NCBI GenBank assembly: GCA_964019425.1 | Contig: OZ025781.1 | Coordinates: 1-64,000 of the forward strand | DNA: 64,000 nt | Direction: 5' to 3' | Origin: Flectonema sp. DT1601 | Taxonomy: Eukaryota > Euglenozoa > Diplonemea > Diplonemida > Diplonemidae | Shown: one piece after another, positions 17,606-27,600 of the stretch | How the letters are laid out: the number at the start of each line of letters is the position of its first letter | Numbering within the stretch: position 1 is the stretch's first letter | The notes under the pieces: model-generated | What the model saw: only the letters and a program-made list of their open reading frames with translations | Databases searched by the model: none | Told to the model about the DNA's origin: nothing | Made by a program: the position numbers and the translations under genes

Positions 17606-17889
17606 TTTAAATTATTAAATTAATTTAAAGATGCAAGAATGCCTGGAAAGGCAGATAGGCATAAACGAATCAATCGTAATGCACTATAAAAAGGATGGAA
17701 GAAACAAATGGTCGTATTATACTATAGGCTCGACGAATCAATCATGTTGCACTATAATAAAATAAATGGTAAGACTGCTCACATTAAGAACTGATAAGAC
17801 AATGGATTGCTACATAGAAATTTGTATCATAAGAATAAAGTGGTGAACTACAGCGCTGATCCTGAGAGATTCCCATATTGGTGTTAGGG
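17604..17889 (-). repeat. E3 5' repeat (B2)
   Basis: Direct copy of 13034-13319. The outer end GTGTTAGGG merges with the first TTTGCGGG unit. Confidence 0.85.
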
Positions 17890-18476
17890 TTTGCGGGTTT
17901 GCGGGTTTGCGGGTTTGCGGGTTTGCGGGTTTGCGGGTTTGCGGGGTTTGCGGGTTTGCGGGTTTGCGGGTTTGCGGGTTTGCGGGTTTGCGGGTTTGCG
18001 GGTTTGCGGGTTTGCGGGTTTGCGGGTTTGCGGGTTTGCGGGTTTGCGGGTTTGCGGGTTTGCGGGTTTGCGGGTTTGCGGGTTTGCGGGTTTGCGGGTT
18101 TGCGGGTTTGCGGGTTTGCGGGTTTGCGGGTTTGCGGGTTTGCGGGTTTGCGGGTTTGCGGGTTTGCGGGTTTGCGGGTTTGCGGGTTTGCGGGTTTGCG
18201 GGTTTGCGGGTTTGCGGGTTTGCGGGTTTGCGGGTTTGCGGGTTTGCGGGTTTGCGGGTTTGCGGGTTTGCGGGTTTGCGGGTTTGCGGGTTTGCGGGTT
18301 TGCGGGTTTGCGGGTTTGCGGGTTTGCGGGTTTGCGGGTTTGCGGGTTTGCGGGTTTGCGGGTTTGCGGGTTTGCGGGTTTGCGGGTTTGCGGGTTTGCG
18401 GGTTTGCGGGTTTGCGGGTTTGCGGGTTTGCGGGTTTGCGGGTTTGCGGGTTTGCGGGTTTGCGGGTTTGCGGGTT
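17890..18476 (+). repeat. (TTTGCGGG)n array, about 73 units
   Basis: Homogeneous array with one 9-nt unit near 17938. Left edge is the end of E3; right edge runs straight into the interior of the E4 RT sequence at 18477. A frame reading through this array into E4 is a junction artefact. Confidence 0.97.
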
Positions 18477-20427
18477 CACGTTTCAGCTCTGAACACGCAG
18501 AAGAATTGGTAAACTGTGGGATTGCGGTACCTGTTAGCACGGCCCCTTTGTCTGAGAACATACCTTTTACAGTGTATGAGGAGAGGGAGACTGGGAACAG
18601 GCAACGCTTCATTTTATGGACGCGAGAAGCAAATGAAAACCTGACAGATTTTGGATATGAGCCGAATGTCCCACTAAAACATATCTCATACTACTTGGAT
18701 GCAGTTCGTTCTGAGGTGGCTTCATGCAGGGATTTCAAGACTGGTTTCTTTCAGATCCAAATACCAGAACAGTCACAGAAGTTCTTTACATTTTTCGATT
18801 CATCTGGAAGGACCTTTGCTTTGACACGACTGCCAATGGGACATGTTTGTGCACCGGAAATCATGAACACCATTGCAGCAGTTGTGGCCGGTGATCCAAT
18901 GTTTGTGAGGGAGGAGTTTGCTGAGAAACATGTTGGTATTCATTGGTGGATTGACAACATAAGGTTGTTTGGTAAGAAGGAAGATGTAGAGGCGGCGACA
19001 AGAAGAATGGATGGATTTGCTAAGGAAGCGAGAGTAACATGGAAGCCCAGTGACACAGTGAACTTGTCGCAGGATTATGAATTTCTGGGTGTTTCATTCT
19101 CTCACTGTGATGAGGTCGTTTCTTTAGGTTCTAAGATTAAGAGGAAGATTTCAACGTGTGTTCTATCAGGTTTGAGTGCATCACAGCTTGAATCGCTGGG
19201 GGGCCGCCTTCTACATGCGAGTGCCATCGTGGGGGTCTCACCTGGAAAGTATTGGTTTGCCCTGAAGTACATGCGCAGGATCACAAACCGCCTGAACTAC
19301 GGCTCTATACAGGTGCAGGATCATGTTACTATTCCCTTGTCGGTTAAGAAGGAACTTTCAAGTTGGATTCAGGCGGTTCAGCGCACTAGGAAGATTCTTC
19401 CTGAAAGAAAAAGTGGTAGGACTGCAGAGGTGTTTGTTGATGCCTCCCTCAAAGGGTGGGGAGGTGTTATTGTTTGGAATAGCGGTGAATTGGATATTGT
19501 GGGATCTTCATGGCCTCAAGGTGAAGATCGTCATATCAATGTGCTTGAGGCAGATGCCTTAGGGCAGACATTAAAAGCCATCAAAGCTGCAGACCACCTT
19601 ACTATAATGGGTGGACAATACCACGGTAATGCGGAGTTTTTAGGAAAAAGATGTCTGTTAAGTCATTCATTTTGAACAAGTGTTTGGTCAAGGCCATTGA
19701 TTTTCTTTTTCTTTTGAAATGTTCCTACACCCTTGGATGGGTTAGTACGAAGTACAATCCTGCTGACATTCCTTCAAGGGAGACTGTTTCTCATTCGACC
19801 AAGGGGAAGGTTAAACAAGCGTTGGGGGACTTTTTCAACATGCGCAGGGGTGGTGGAGCTGAGTCCAACGAAAACGGACTTCAGTTACCCCGCCGCAGCG
19901 AGCCACCTTGAACCAGGGTGTTCTTGCAATCGCGCGTTCTAGTGTAATCGCTTGTTATTGGTGCGTGTGTAGTTTTTAAGTTTTATTATTTCGACAGGTG
20001 CAAAGCATGGAAGGACAATTACTAGAATTCATTCAGGTAATTTTCCACCAAGCTTAGCACCGGAAAGAAATAATCAAAGGAATCAGACAGAAAGGTGTAT
20101 GATTCCGGAGTTGGAAAAATGAACAAAACAACAGACATTTTTATATATTCTTTAGCCTTCTATTTTTTCAAAAAGAAATTCTTTATACAGCTCGATCACT
20201 TCTTTCTCTCACACTCACGTTTTCGAAGCCCACCCTCCTCACCCCTCCACCCCGTGGTGGAGCTGAGTCCAACGAAAACGGACTTCAGTTACCCCGCCGC
20301 AGCGAGCCACCTTGAACCAGGGTGTTCTTGCAATCGCGCGTTCTAGTGTAATCGCTTGTTATTGGTGCGTGTGTAGTTTTTAAGTTTTATTATTTCGACA
20401 GGTGCAAAGCATGGAAGGACAATTACT
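18477..20427 (+). mobile_element. E4: fragment of a fourth tyrosine-recombinase retrotransposon family
   Basis: Plus-strand RT-RNase H sequence (about 18480-19910) with LPMGHVCAPE, WWIDNIRLFG, FVDAS..GWGG and NPADIPSR, followed by the 3' repeat block b1 (19850-20023), a2 (about 20024-20228), C-rich linker (20229-20253), b2 (20254-20427). Gag and YR are absent; the left part ends at the TTTGCGGG array. It is broken, with at least one further break in the coding part. b1 and b2 look identical over 174 bp, so its loss of sequence is recent. Confidence 0.8.
19850..20427 (+). repeat. E4 3' repeat block
   Basis: b1 (19850-20023) and b2 (20254-20427) are direct copies starting GTGGTGGAGCTGAG. The tract between a2 and b2 at 20229-20253 is C-rich; its complement has G runs of 4-2-4-2-3-3 type, again a possible quadruplex on the antisense strand. 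Confidence 0.8.
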
Positions 20428-20460
20428 CTTCATATTATTTTTTTTTTTTTTTCTGCCTCT

Positions 20461-23400
20461 CCCTTAATCCACGTTCAAAATTTGAAAAAACCGGCAGCTC
20501 CACACAAAGTTTTAAAAAACCAGCAGCTCCACACAAAGTTTCAGAAACGCACAAAATTTTAAAAAACCGGCAGCTCCATACAAAGTTTCAAAAAACTGGC
20601 AGTTCCACACACAAAATTTAAAAACCGGCGGCTCCACACAAAGTTTTGAAAAACTGGCAGCTCCACACAAAATTTTGAAAAACTGGCTCCACACACAAAG
20701 TTTAAAAAAACCTGCGAAAACTGGCAGCTCCACACAAAGTTTCAAAAAACTGGCAGTTCTACGTTCAAAATTTGAAAAAACCGGCAGCTCCATACAAAGT
20801 TTTGAAAAAAAACTGACAGCTCCACACAAAGTTTTGAAAAACTGGCAACTCCACACAAAGTTTTGAAAAACTGGCTCAACACACAAAGTTTAAAAAAACC
20901 GGCGAAAACTGGCAGCTCCACTCACAAAATTTCAAAAAACCAGCAGCCCCATACAAAGTTTCAAAAAACTGGCAGTTCCACGTTCAAAATTTAAAAAAAC
21001 CGGCAGCTCCACACAAAGTTTTGAAAAAAAACTGACAGCTCCACACAAAGTTTTGAAAAACTGGCAACTCCACACAAAGTTTTGAAAAACTGGCTCAACA
21101 CACAAAGTTTAAAAAAACCGGCGAAAACTGGCAGCTCCACTCACAAAATTTCAAAAAACCAGCAGCCCCATACAAAGTTTCAAAAAACTGGCAGTTCCAC
21201 GTTCAAAATTTGAAAAAACCGGCAGCTCCACACAAAGTTTTGAAAAAAAACTGACAGCTCCACTCACAAAATTTTAAAAAACCAGCAGCTCCATACAAAG
21301 TTTCAAAAAACTGGCAGTTCCACGTTCAAAATTTGAAAAAACCGGCAGCTCCACACAAAGTTTTAAAAAACCAGAAACGCACAAAATTTTAAAAAACCGG
21401 CAGCTCCATACAAAGTTTCAAAAAACTGGCAGTTCCACACACAAAATTTAAAAACCGGCGGCTCCACACAAAGTTTTGAAAAACTGGCAGCTCCACACAA
21501 AATTTTGAAAAACTGGCTCCACACACAAAGTTTAAAAAAACCTGCGAAAACTGGCAGCTCCACACAAAGTTTCAAAAAACTGGCAGTTCTACGTTCAAAA
21601 TTTGAAAAAACCGGCAGCTCCACACAAAGTTTTGAAAAAAAACTGACAGCTCCACTCACAAAATTTTAAAAAACCAGTAGCTCCATACAAAGTTTTGAAA
21701 AAAAACTGACAGCTCCACTCACAAAATTTTAAAAAACCAGCAGCTCCATACAAAGTTTCAAAAAACTGGCAGTTCAACGTTCAAAATTTGAAAAAACCGG
21801 CAGCTCCACACAAAGTTTTGAAAAAAAACTGACAGCTCCACACAAAGTTTTGAAAAAAAACTGACAGCTCCACTCACAAAATTTTAAAAAACCAGTAGCT
21901 CCATACAAAGTTTTGAAAAAAAACTGACAGCTCCACTCACAAAATTTTAAAAAACCAGCAGCTCCATACAAAGTTTCAAAAAACTGGCAGTTCAACGTTC
22001 AAAATTTGAAAAAACCGGCAGCTCCACACAAAGTTTTGAAAAAAAACTGACAGCTCCACACAAAGTTTTGAAAAAAAACTGACAGCTCCACTCACAAAAT
22101 TTTAAAAAACCAGTAGCTCCATACAAAGTTTTGAAAAAAAACTGACAGCTCCACTCACAAAATTTTAAAAAACCAGCAGCTCCATACAAAGTTTCAAAAA
22201 ACTGGCAGTTCCACGTTCAAAATTTGAAAAAACCGGCAGCTCCACACAAAGTTTTAAAAAACCAGAAACGCACAAAATTTTAAAAAACCGGCAGCTCCAT
22301 ACAAAGTTTCAAAAAACTGGCAGTTCCACACACAAAATTTAAAAACCGGCGGCTCCACACAAAGTTTTGAAAAACTGGCAGCTCCACACAAAATTTTGAA
22401 AAACTGGCTCCACACACAAAGTTTAAAAAAACCTGCGAAAACTGGCAGCTCCACACAAAGTTTCAAAAAACTGGCAGTTCTACGTTCAAAATTTGAAAAA
22501 ACCGGCAGCTCCACACAAAGTTTTGAAAAAAAACTGACAGCTCCACTCACAAAATTTTAAAAAACCAGCAGCTCCATACAAAGTTTCAAAAAACTGGCAG
22601 TTCCACGTTCAAAATTTGAAAAAACCGGCAGCTCCACACAAAGTTTTAAAAAACCAGAAACGCACAAAATTTTAAAAAACCGGCAGCTCCATACAAAGTT
22701 TCAAAAAACTGGCAGTTCCACACACAAAATTTAAAAACCGGCGGCTCCACACAAAGTTTTGAAAAACTGGCAGCTCCACACAAAATTTTGAAAAACTGGC
22801 TCCACACACAAAGTTTAAAAAAACCTGCGAAAACTGGCAGCTCCACACAAAGTTTCAAAAAACTGGCAGTTCTACGTTCAAAATTTGAAAAAACCGGCAG
22901 CTCCACACAAAGTTTTGAAAAAAAACTGACAGCTCCACTCACAAAATTTTAAAAAACCAGTAGCTCCATACAAAGTTTTGAAAAAAAACTGACAGCTCCA
23001 CTCACAAAATTTTAAAAAACCAGCAGCTCCATACAAAGTTTCAAAAAACTGGCAGTTCAACGTTCAAAATTTGAAAAAACCGGCAGCTCCACACAAAGTT
23101 TTGAAAAAAAACTGACAGCTCCACACAAAGTTTTGAAAAAAAACTGACAGCTCCACTCACAAAATTTTAAAAAACCAGTAGCTCCATACAAAGTTTTGAA
23201 AAAAAACTGACAGCTCCACTCACAAAATTTTAAAAAACCAGCAGCTCCATACAAAGTTTCAAAAAACTGGCAGTTCCACGTTCAAAATTTGAAAAAACCG
23301 GCAGCTCCACACAAAGTTTTAAAAAACCAGAAACGCACAAAATTTTAAAAAACCGGCAGCTCCATACAAAGTTTCAAAAAACTGGCAGTTCCACACACAA

Positions 23401-23997
23401 AATTTAAAAACCGGCGGCTCCACACAAAGTTTTGAAAAACTGGCAGCTCCACACAAAATTTTGAAAAACTGGCTCCACACACAAAGTTTAAAAAAACCTG
23501 CGAAAACTGGCAGCTCCACACAAAGTTTCAAAAAACTGGCAGTTCTACGTTCAAAATTTGAAAAAACCGGCAGCTCCACACAAAGTTTTGAAAAAAAACT
23601 GACAGCTCCACTCACAAAATTTTAAAAAACCAGTAGCTCCATACAAAGTTTTGAAAAAAAACTGACAGCTCCACTCACAAAATTTTAAAAAACCAGCAGC
23701 TCCATACAAAGTTTCAAAAAACTGGCAGTTCCACGTTCAAAATTTGAAAAAACCGGCAGCTCCACACAAAGTTTTAAAAAACCAGAAACGCACAAAATTT
23801 TAAAAAACCGGCAGCTCCATACAAAGTTTCAAAAAACTGGCAGTTCCACACACAAAATTTAAAAACCGGCGGCTCCACACAAAGTTTTGAAAAACTGGCA
23901 GCTCCACACAAAATTTTGAAAAACTGGCTCCACACACAAAGTTTAAAAAAACCTGCGAAAACTGGCAGCTCCACACAAAGTTTCAAAAAACTGGCAG
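20461..23997. repeat. Satellite DNA, 29-32-bp units with higher-order repeats
   Basis: About 3.5 kb of tandem units built on the pattern GCTCCACACAAAGTTTTG plus an A run and CTGGCA. Unit types of 29, 31 and 32 bp alternate. A block of about 290 bp containing the distinctive CAGAAACGCAC start recurs at about 20540, 21372, 22263, 22655, 23328 and 23783, so the array has a higher-order structure with irregular spacing. Open frames on the minus strand repeat identically because the DNA does; no coding function is suggested. It starts just after E4 and ends abruptly at a tRNA-like sequence. Confidence 0.93.
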
Positions 23998-24066
23998 CGG
24001 GGTTTGAGCCGAGGCCGATTGGGTGCGGGGGCACCACCCCATCCACTGCACTATGACGCCCCCCAA
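23998..24066 (-). other. tRNA-like sequence (SINE head or pseudogene)
   Basis: On the minus strand an A-box-like TAGTGCAGTGG is followed about 35 nt later by a B-box-like GGCTCAAACCC. The anticodon arm is degenerate and acceptor ends do not pair. It directly abuts the satellite. Confidence 0.4.
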
Positions 24067-24090
24067 ATATGCCGTATTTTATTTATTTAT

Positions 24091-24178
24091 ACCGTAACAG
24101 GGAATTGAACCCGTGCCACGGCTACCGAATAGACTTAAGGTCGGTGACCATATCCACTCGGCTATGCAGTCCGTTACT
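24091..24178 (-). other. tRNA-Leu(UAA)-like sequence at the LINE 3' end
   Basis: Minus strand: A box ATAGCCGAGTGG, CTTAAGT anticodon-like loop (TAA), long variable arm, B box GGTTCAATTCC. The ends pair imperfectly (GTAACGG with CTGTTAC only by overlapping the T stem), so it is probably a pseudogene or SINE head. It lies 7 bp beyond the LINE poly(A) tail and resembles the tRNA-like part of module S. Confidence 0.5.
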
Positions 24179-24185
24179 TCCCACC

Positions 24186-24681
24186 TTTTTTTTTTTTTTT
24201 TTTTTTTGGTTACACTCGTTTGTGCTACCAAACTCTTTGTTTTTGTTCTTTTCACTTCTATGTTTTGTCTTTCTTTTATACTTTCTTTTTGACTTAAGTC
24301 TGACAAATTGGAAAACACGGGAAACATAGGTAGGCTCCGCCTGAGGACGTAAGAAGAGCGGCAACGGAAAAAATAAATGGTCACGCGTCCTTGAAATTGG
24401 ACACACGAAGCTAATTCGGTTACCATTCCTACCATCGATAAGGAAAACAAAGAGTCGAGCATATAACTAGAGCGGTGGTCAAAGACCACTTGAACAGCCC
24501 GAAGGCCTGCCCTCAAGAGAAATTTATAAGGAGAATAGGAGAAGAAGGAGACAGGAGTGTTGGAAGAGACACTGCGACAACACCGAAGGTGATGTGCAGT
24601 TACCCAACCAGGAGATGATTGATAATGATGAAAATACTAAAATAATAACAAATTGATATTGGCGACTACATGTCACCTACT
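24186..24681 (-). other. LINE 3' UTR and poly(A) tail
   Basis: Follows the ORF2 stop. The last 70 bp or so (AGTATAAAAG to GAGTGTAACC) recur before a poly(A) run at 34295-34387, which defines the LINE 3' end. Confidence 0.7.
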
Positions 24682-27600
24682 TTACTTCCAAAGTCTAAGG
24701 TTAGATGTCTGTTCCATCCACCTTATGATCAACGCGAGTGATGGAAGCCACGCCAAAGTGAAGAGAGCTTCAAGGTTAGGAATTTCGTTGGCAATAATAA
24801 GTTCTCGATCGCGATCCCACTTGCCGGTCAGTGTTGAGAAGCCCAGGATTTTGAACCTGGCCGAGTCGAGTTTGGGAGATTGACATCCCTGCAGCAGGTG
24901 AACCTGTGAGGACGGTTCGCCACAAAATGGGCAGTCGATCGTCTTGCGCCAGTTCTGAATTAGCGGGTGACATCCTGTCCGGAAGTTCGCTATCCGTATC
25001 TCGTCGGCTCTTTCCATCCCAGGAGGGTATTTAACGGAACGGCCTCTGATGAGGTGTTTGTAGCAGGTGTAACCACTCACGTTAAGCAGATCCTTTTTGA
25101 TGCAGCGCTTAACATGTGATGATCGCGAGAAGTAAGTGCCTTTGACTAGCACAGGTCGGATGTTCTTGTTGTGCGCTGCTTCCTTTGCAAGCGCGTCAAC
25201 TTCATCGTGAAACTCGATTCCAATGTGCGAGGGGATGAATTGCAAATGCACTTTCATTTCACACATGCGCAGGTATTCCAGTATCTTCAAGGACTCAGTA
25301 TTCTTCTGTCTGCACCTTCCACCCAGCAGTTCATCCAGAAGGGATTTTGAGTCCGTGAATATCCTCACAGATTTCATTGAACGATCTTTGCTAAACACCG
25401 TTTTCAGATGTCTAGCCGCGTTCTTCAGAGCATGTTGTTCAGTCCTATAGCTGCAGTCAGCTTGATAAAGCCTAGACGCGTATGCAGATCGAAGGCCGCT
25501 ACGTGACTTGGCAATATGAGCCGCACCGGCCGCGCCGGAAGCAGAGTAGGAGCCATCGCAGTTGATTACCATGTCGACAGGAGGTAACGTTCCAATGTAC
25601 GACATGAATTTTTCTTTGTCCACCGCAGGGTTCGCGGACTTCGGAAATCCGCAGCTGTTGCTAATCCTAAGGTTCGTCGGAGATATCCAGGGTTCCATCG
25701 AGTCAGGCTGCACTAAGCACTGGCTTTCACGCTGACTATCAGTGCCAGGGATTAGGCCAGCCCAGTAGCTTTGTGTTGAGGCGAGTCTGTTTGTATTAGG
25801 TATCCAAGTCATGGCTTTATACCTGTAGTATGCAATTTTTGTCTGCTTTTCAATCTGACGTTTAAAAGGATACATGTCAGACTCCCACAACAGTAACTCT
25901 CTTGGCGTACACTTGCTGCATCCAGTAACCAGTCTGGCGACCTTCCTCAGTTCGAAGTCGATGCTGTCAACGCTGCTGCTTATCAACCAACCAAAACTGT
26001 CAAGCGCATATGAGATTCTCGCGGTTACATAAAGGTTCTTAACCATGTTAAGAGTCTTGTAGTCCAGTTCGTACGGCTGGAGGCACTGCAGAAGTGATAT
26101 CCCCCTCTTTAATTCTTCGTGAATCTTGCCTACTTGTTTGTGGAAGGTGAGCCTGTCGTCGATGTGAACTCCGAGGTATTTTACTGAGTCGACTATCGGT
26201 AACAGAAAGGCAGTTTTGAATATTGCTCTCACAACCATAATGCTGTCCTCACGAACGACGTATTGCAGCATCAAGTTGTCGAGTTCTTCATGTGTCTTGA
26301 TTGGGATTCCTCCAATTTCAAGAATCGTTTCGCCACTTTGAAGCATGGGTCTGGGTGATTTGAGATTGATATGCTTCTCGATGTCACCATAGTCAAGTTT
26401 AAGCATGCGTTCCTCAACAGATCTAGAGAAAAGCAGTTCGCGATTACACGTATCGTTTAGTACTATGCCCTTCGAGCGAACATTCATCTTAAGCGCACAG
26501 GTTTTGGAGACCGATAAGGCCATGTCGTTTTCAAAACACCATTGATCCACTTTGTCGAGTACTAATTGAGCATTCGAAAGAGCTTCTTCCATGTTTGATC
26601 CTGACACTACACAGGCTGTGTCATCAGCATACAGAGCAGACGTCGTTGTTTCCTTCTCCAGTTCCAAAATCTTGCAGAGGTCATCAACGTAGATAAGATA
26701 GAGAAGAGGACCCAGGATCGATCCCTGGGGAACCCCCTTAGCCAGAGTACGGAATTCGCTAAAATGACCATTTGCTTCAACTCTAACCTTCCTGTTTGTA
26801 AGAAAGTCTGTGATCCATCTGATAATAACATTTGGAACACCCATCTTTACTAATTTTAATATAAGTATCTTATGGTTGATCCTGTCAAACGCAGCAGTAA
26901 AGTCGAATGACAAGAACACTGATCTCTTTTCTTCCATGTGGCTCCTTACGATAGCATCCACTAGAACGGTGATCTGCTCGCAGGTATTTCTCCCCTTTCT
27001 GAATCCAGCCTGTAGTGGGCTGAGCGACGAATGTTTTGTGAGCCAGTGCATGAGTCGGTCATACACGAGCCTCTCCGCAAGTTTCCCAACAACCGAGGTG
27101 AGCGTAATGGGTCTGAAACTCTTCAGCTCATTTCGAGGTTTTCCAGCCTTGAACATAGGCTTGATTAAACCTTGTTTCCACTGGTACGGTACTTTTGAAG
27201 TCTTCCAGGAAGTGTTAATAATTCTCAAGAGGTATTCCACTGTTGCCGGAGTGAAGTTTTTGATCATCTCATTGTGAACTCCATCAGGTCCTGCAGCCTT
27301 GCGGGTCTTCAGGTTCTTAATCGCAGCTTTAATTTCAGCCATTGTGAAATCACAGCAAATATCTATTTCATTATCACCTTCTGAGAGTGCGGGGGCCTCT
27401 AGCGATAATATTTCCGATTTCGAGACAAACAGGTCCAAGAATGCTGATGGGAGATCGCAGTCAGAGATATTGTTGACACTGATATCCTTACCAGCATCTT
27501 GCTGCAGTTCTTTGATCTTCTTAAACGCAAAGGCAAAGTTGTTACCCTTGTCAAGTTGATCACGTAGGTGGACACCCTTCGATTTGGTAGAATCGGGAGT

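Larger units (their letters stand above)
13016..17889 (-). mobile_element. E3: VIPER-like tyrosine-recombinase retrotransposon
   Basis: Linker (13016-13032), B1 (13034-13319), A2 (from 13320 to about 13545), RT-RH, YR, gag, B2 (17604-17889). B1 and B2 look identical over about 286 bp, indicating recent insertion. The right end passes directly into TTTGCGGG units. The outer A1 copy is not present; an E3-type fragment stands in its place. The coding body looks whole. It is less G+C-rich than E1 and E2 and its proteins are the most diverged, so it represents a separate family with the same architecture. Confidence 0.85.

Noticed and set aside
1520-17889. LTR retrotransposons or Cryptons
   Set aside because: No integrase, no protease and no simple flanking LTRs are seen, and a tyrosine recombinase together with RT-RNase H excludes both groups.
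17891-19675. A 594-residue plus-strand frame joining the octamer array to RT sequence
   Set aside because: It is a chance read-through from the array into the E4 fragment, not a gene.
20512-24046. Repeated identical 60-98-residue frames (FETLYGAAGFLKF type)
   Set aside because: They are satellite DNA read in one phase and repeat because the DNA repeats.
24091-24178. Functional tRNA-Leu gene
   Set aside because: Acceptor and T stems cannot both form; it is better called tRNA-like.
24079-24516. Minus-strand open frame of 145 residues
   Set aside because: It lies in the LINE 3' UTR and crosses the poly(A) tail and tRNA-like sequence.
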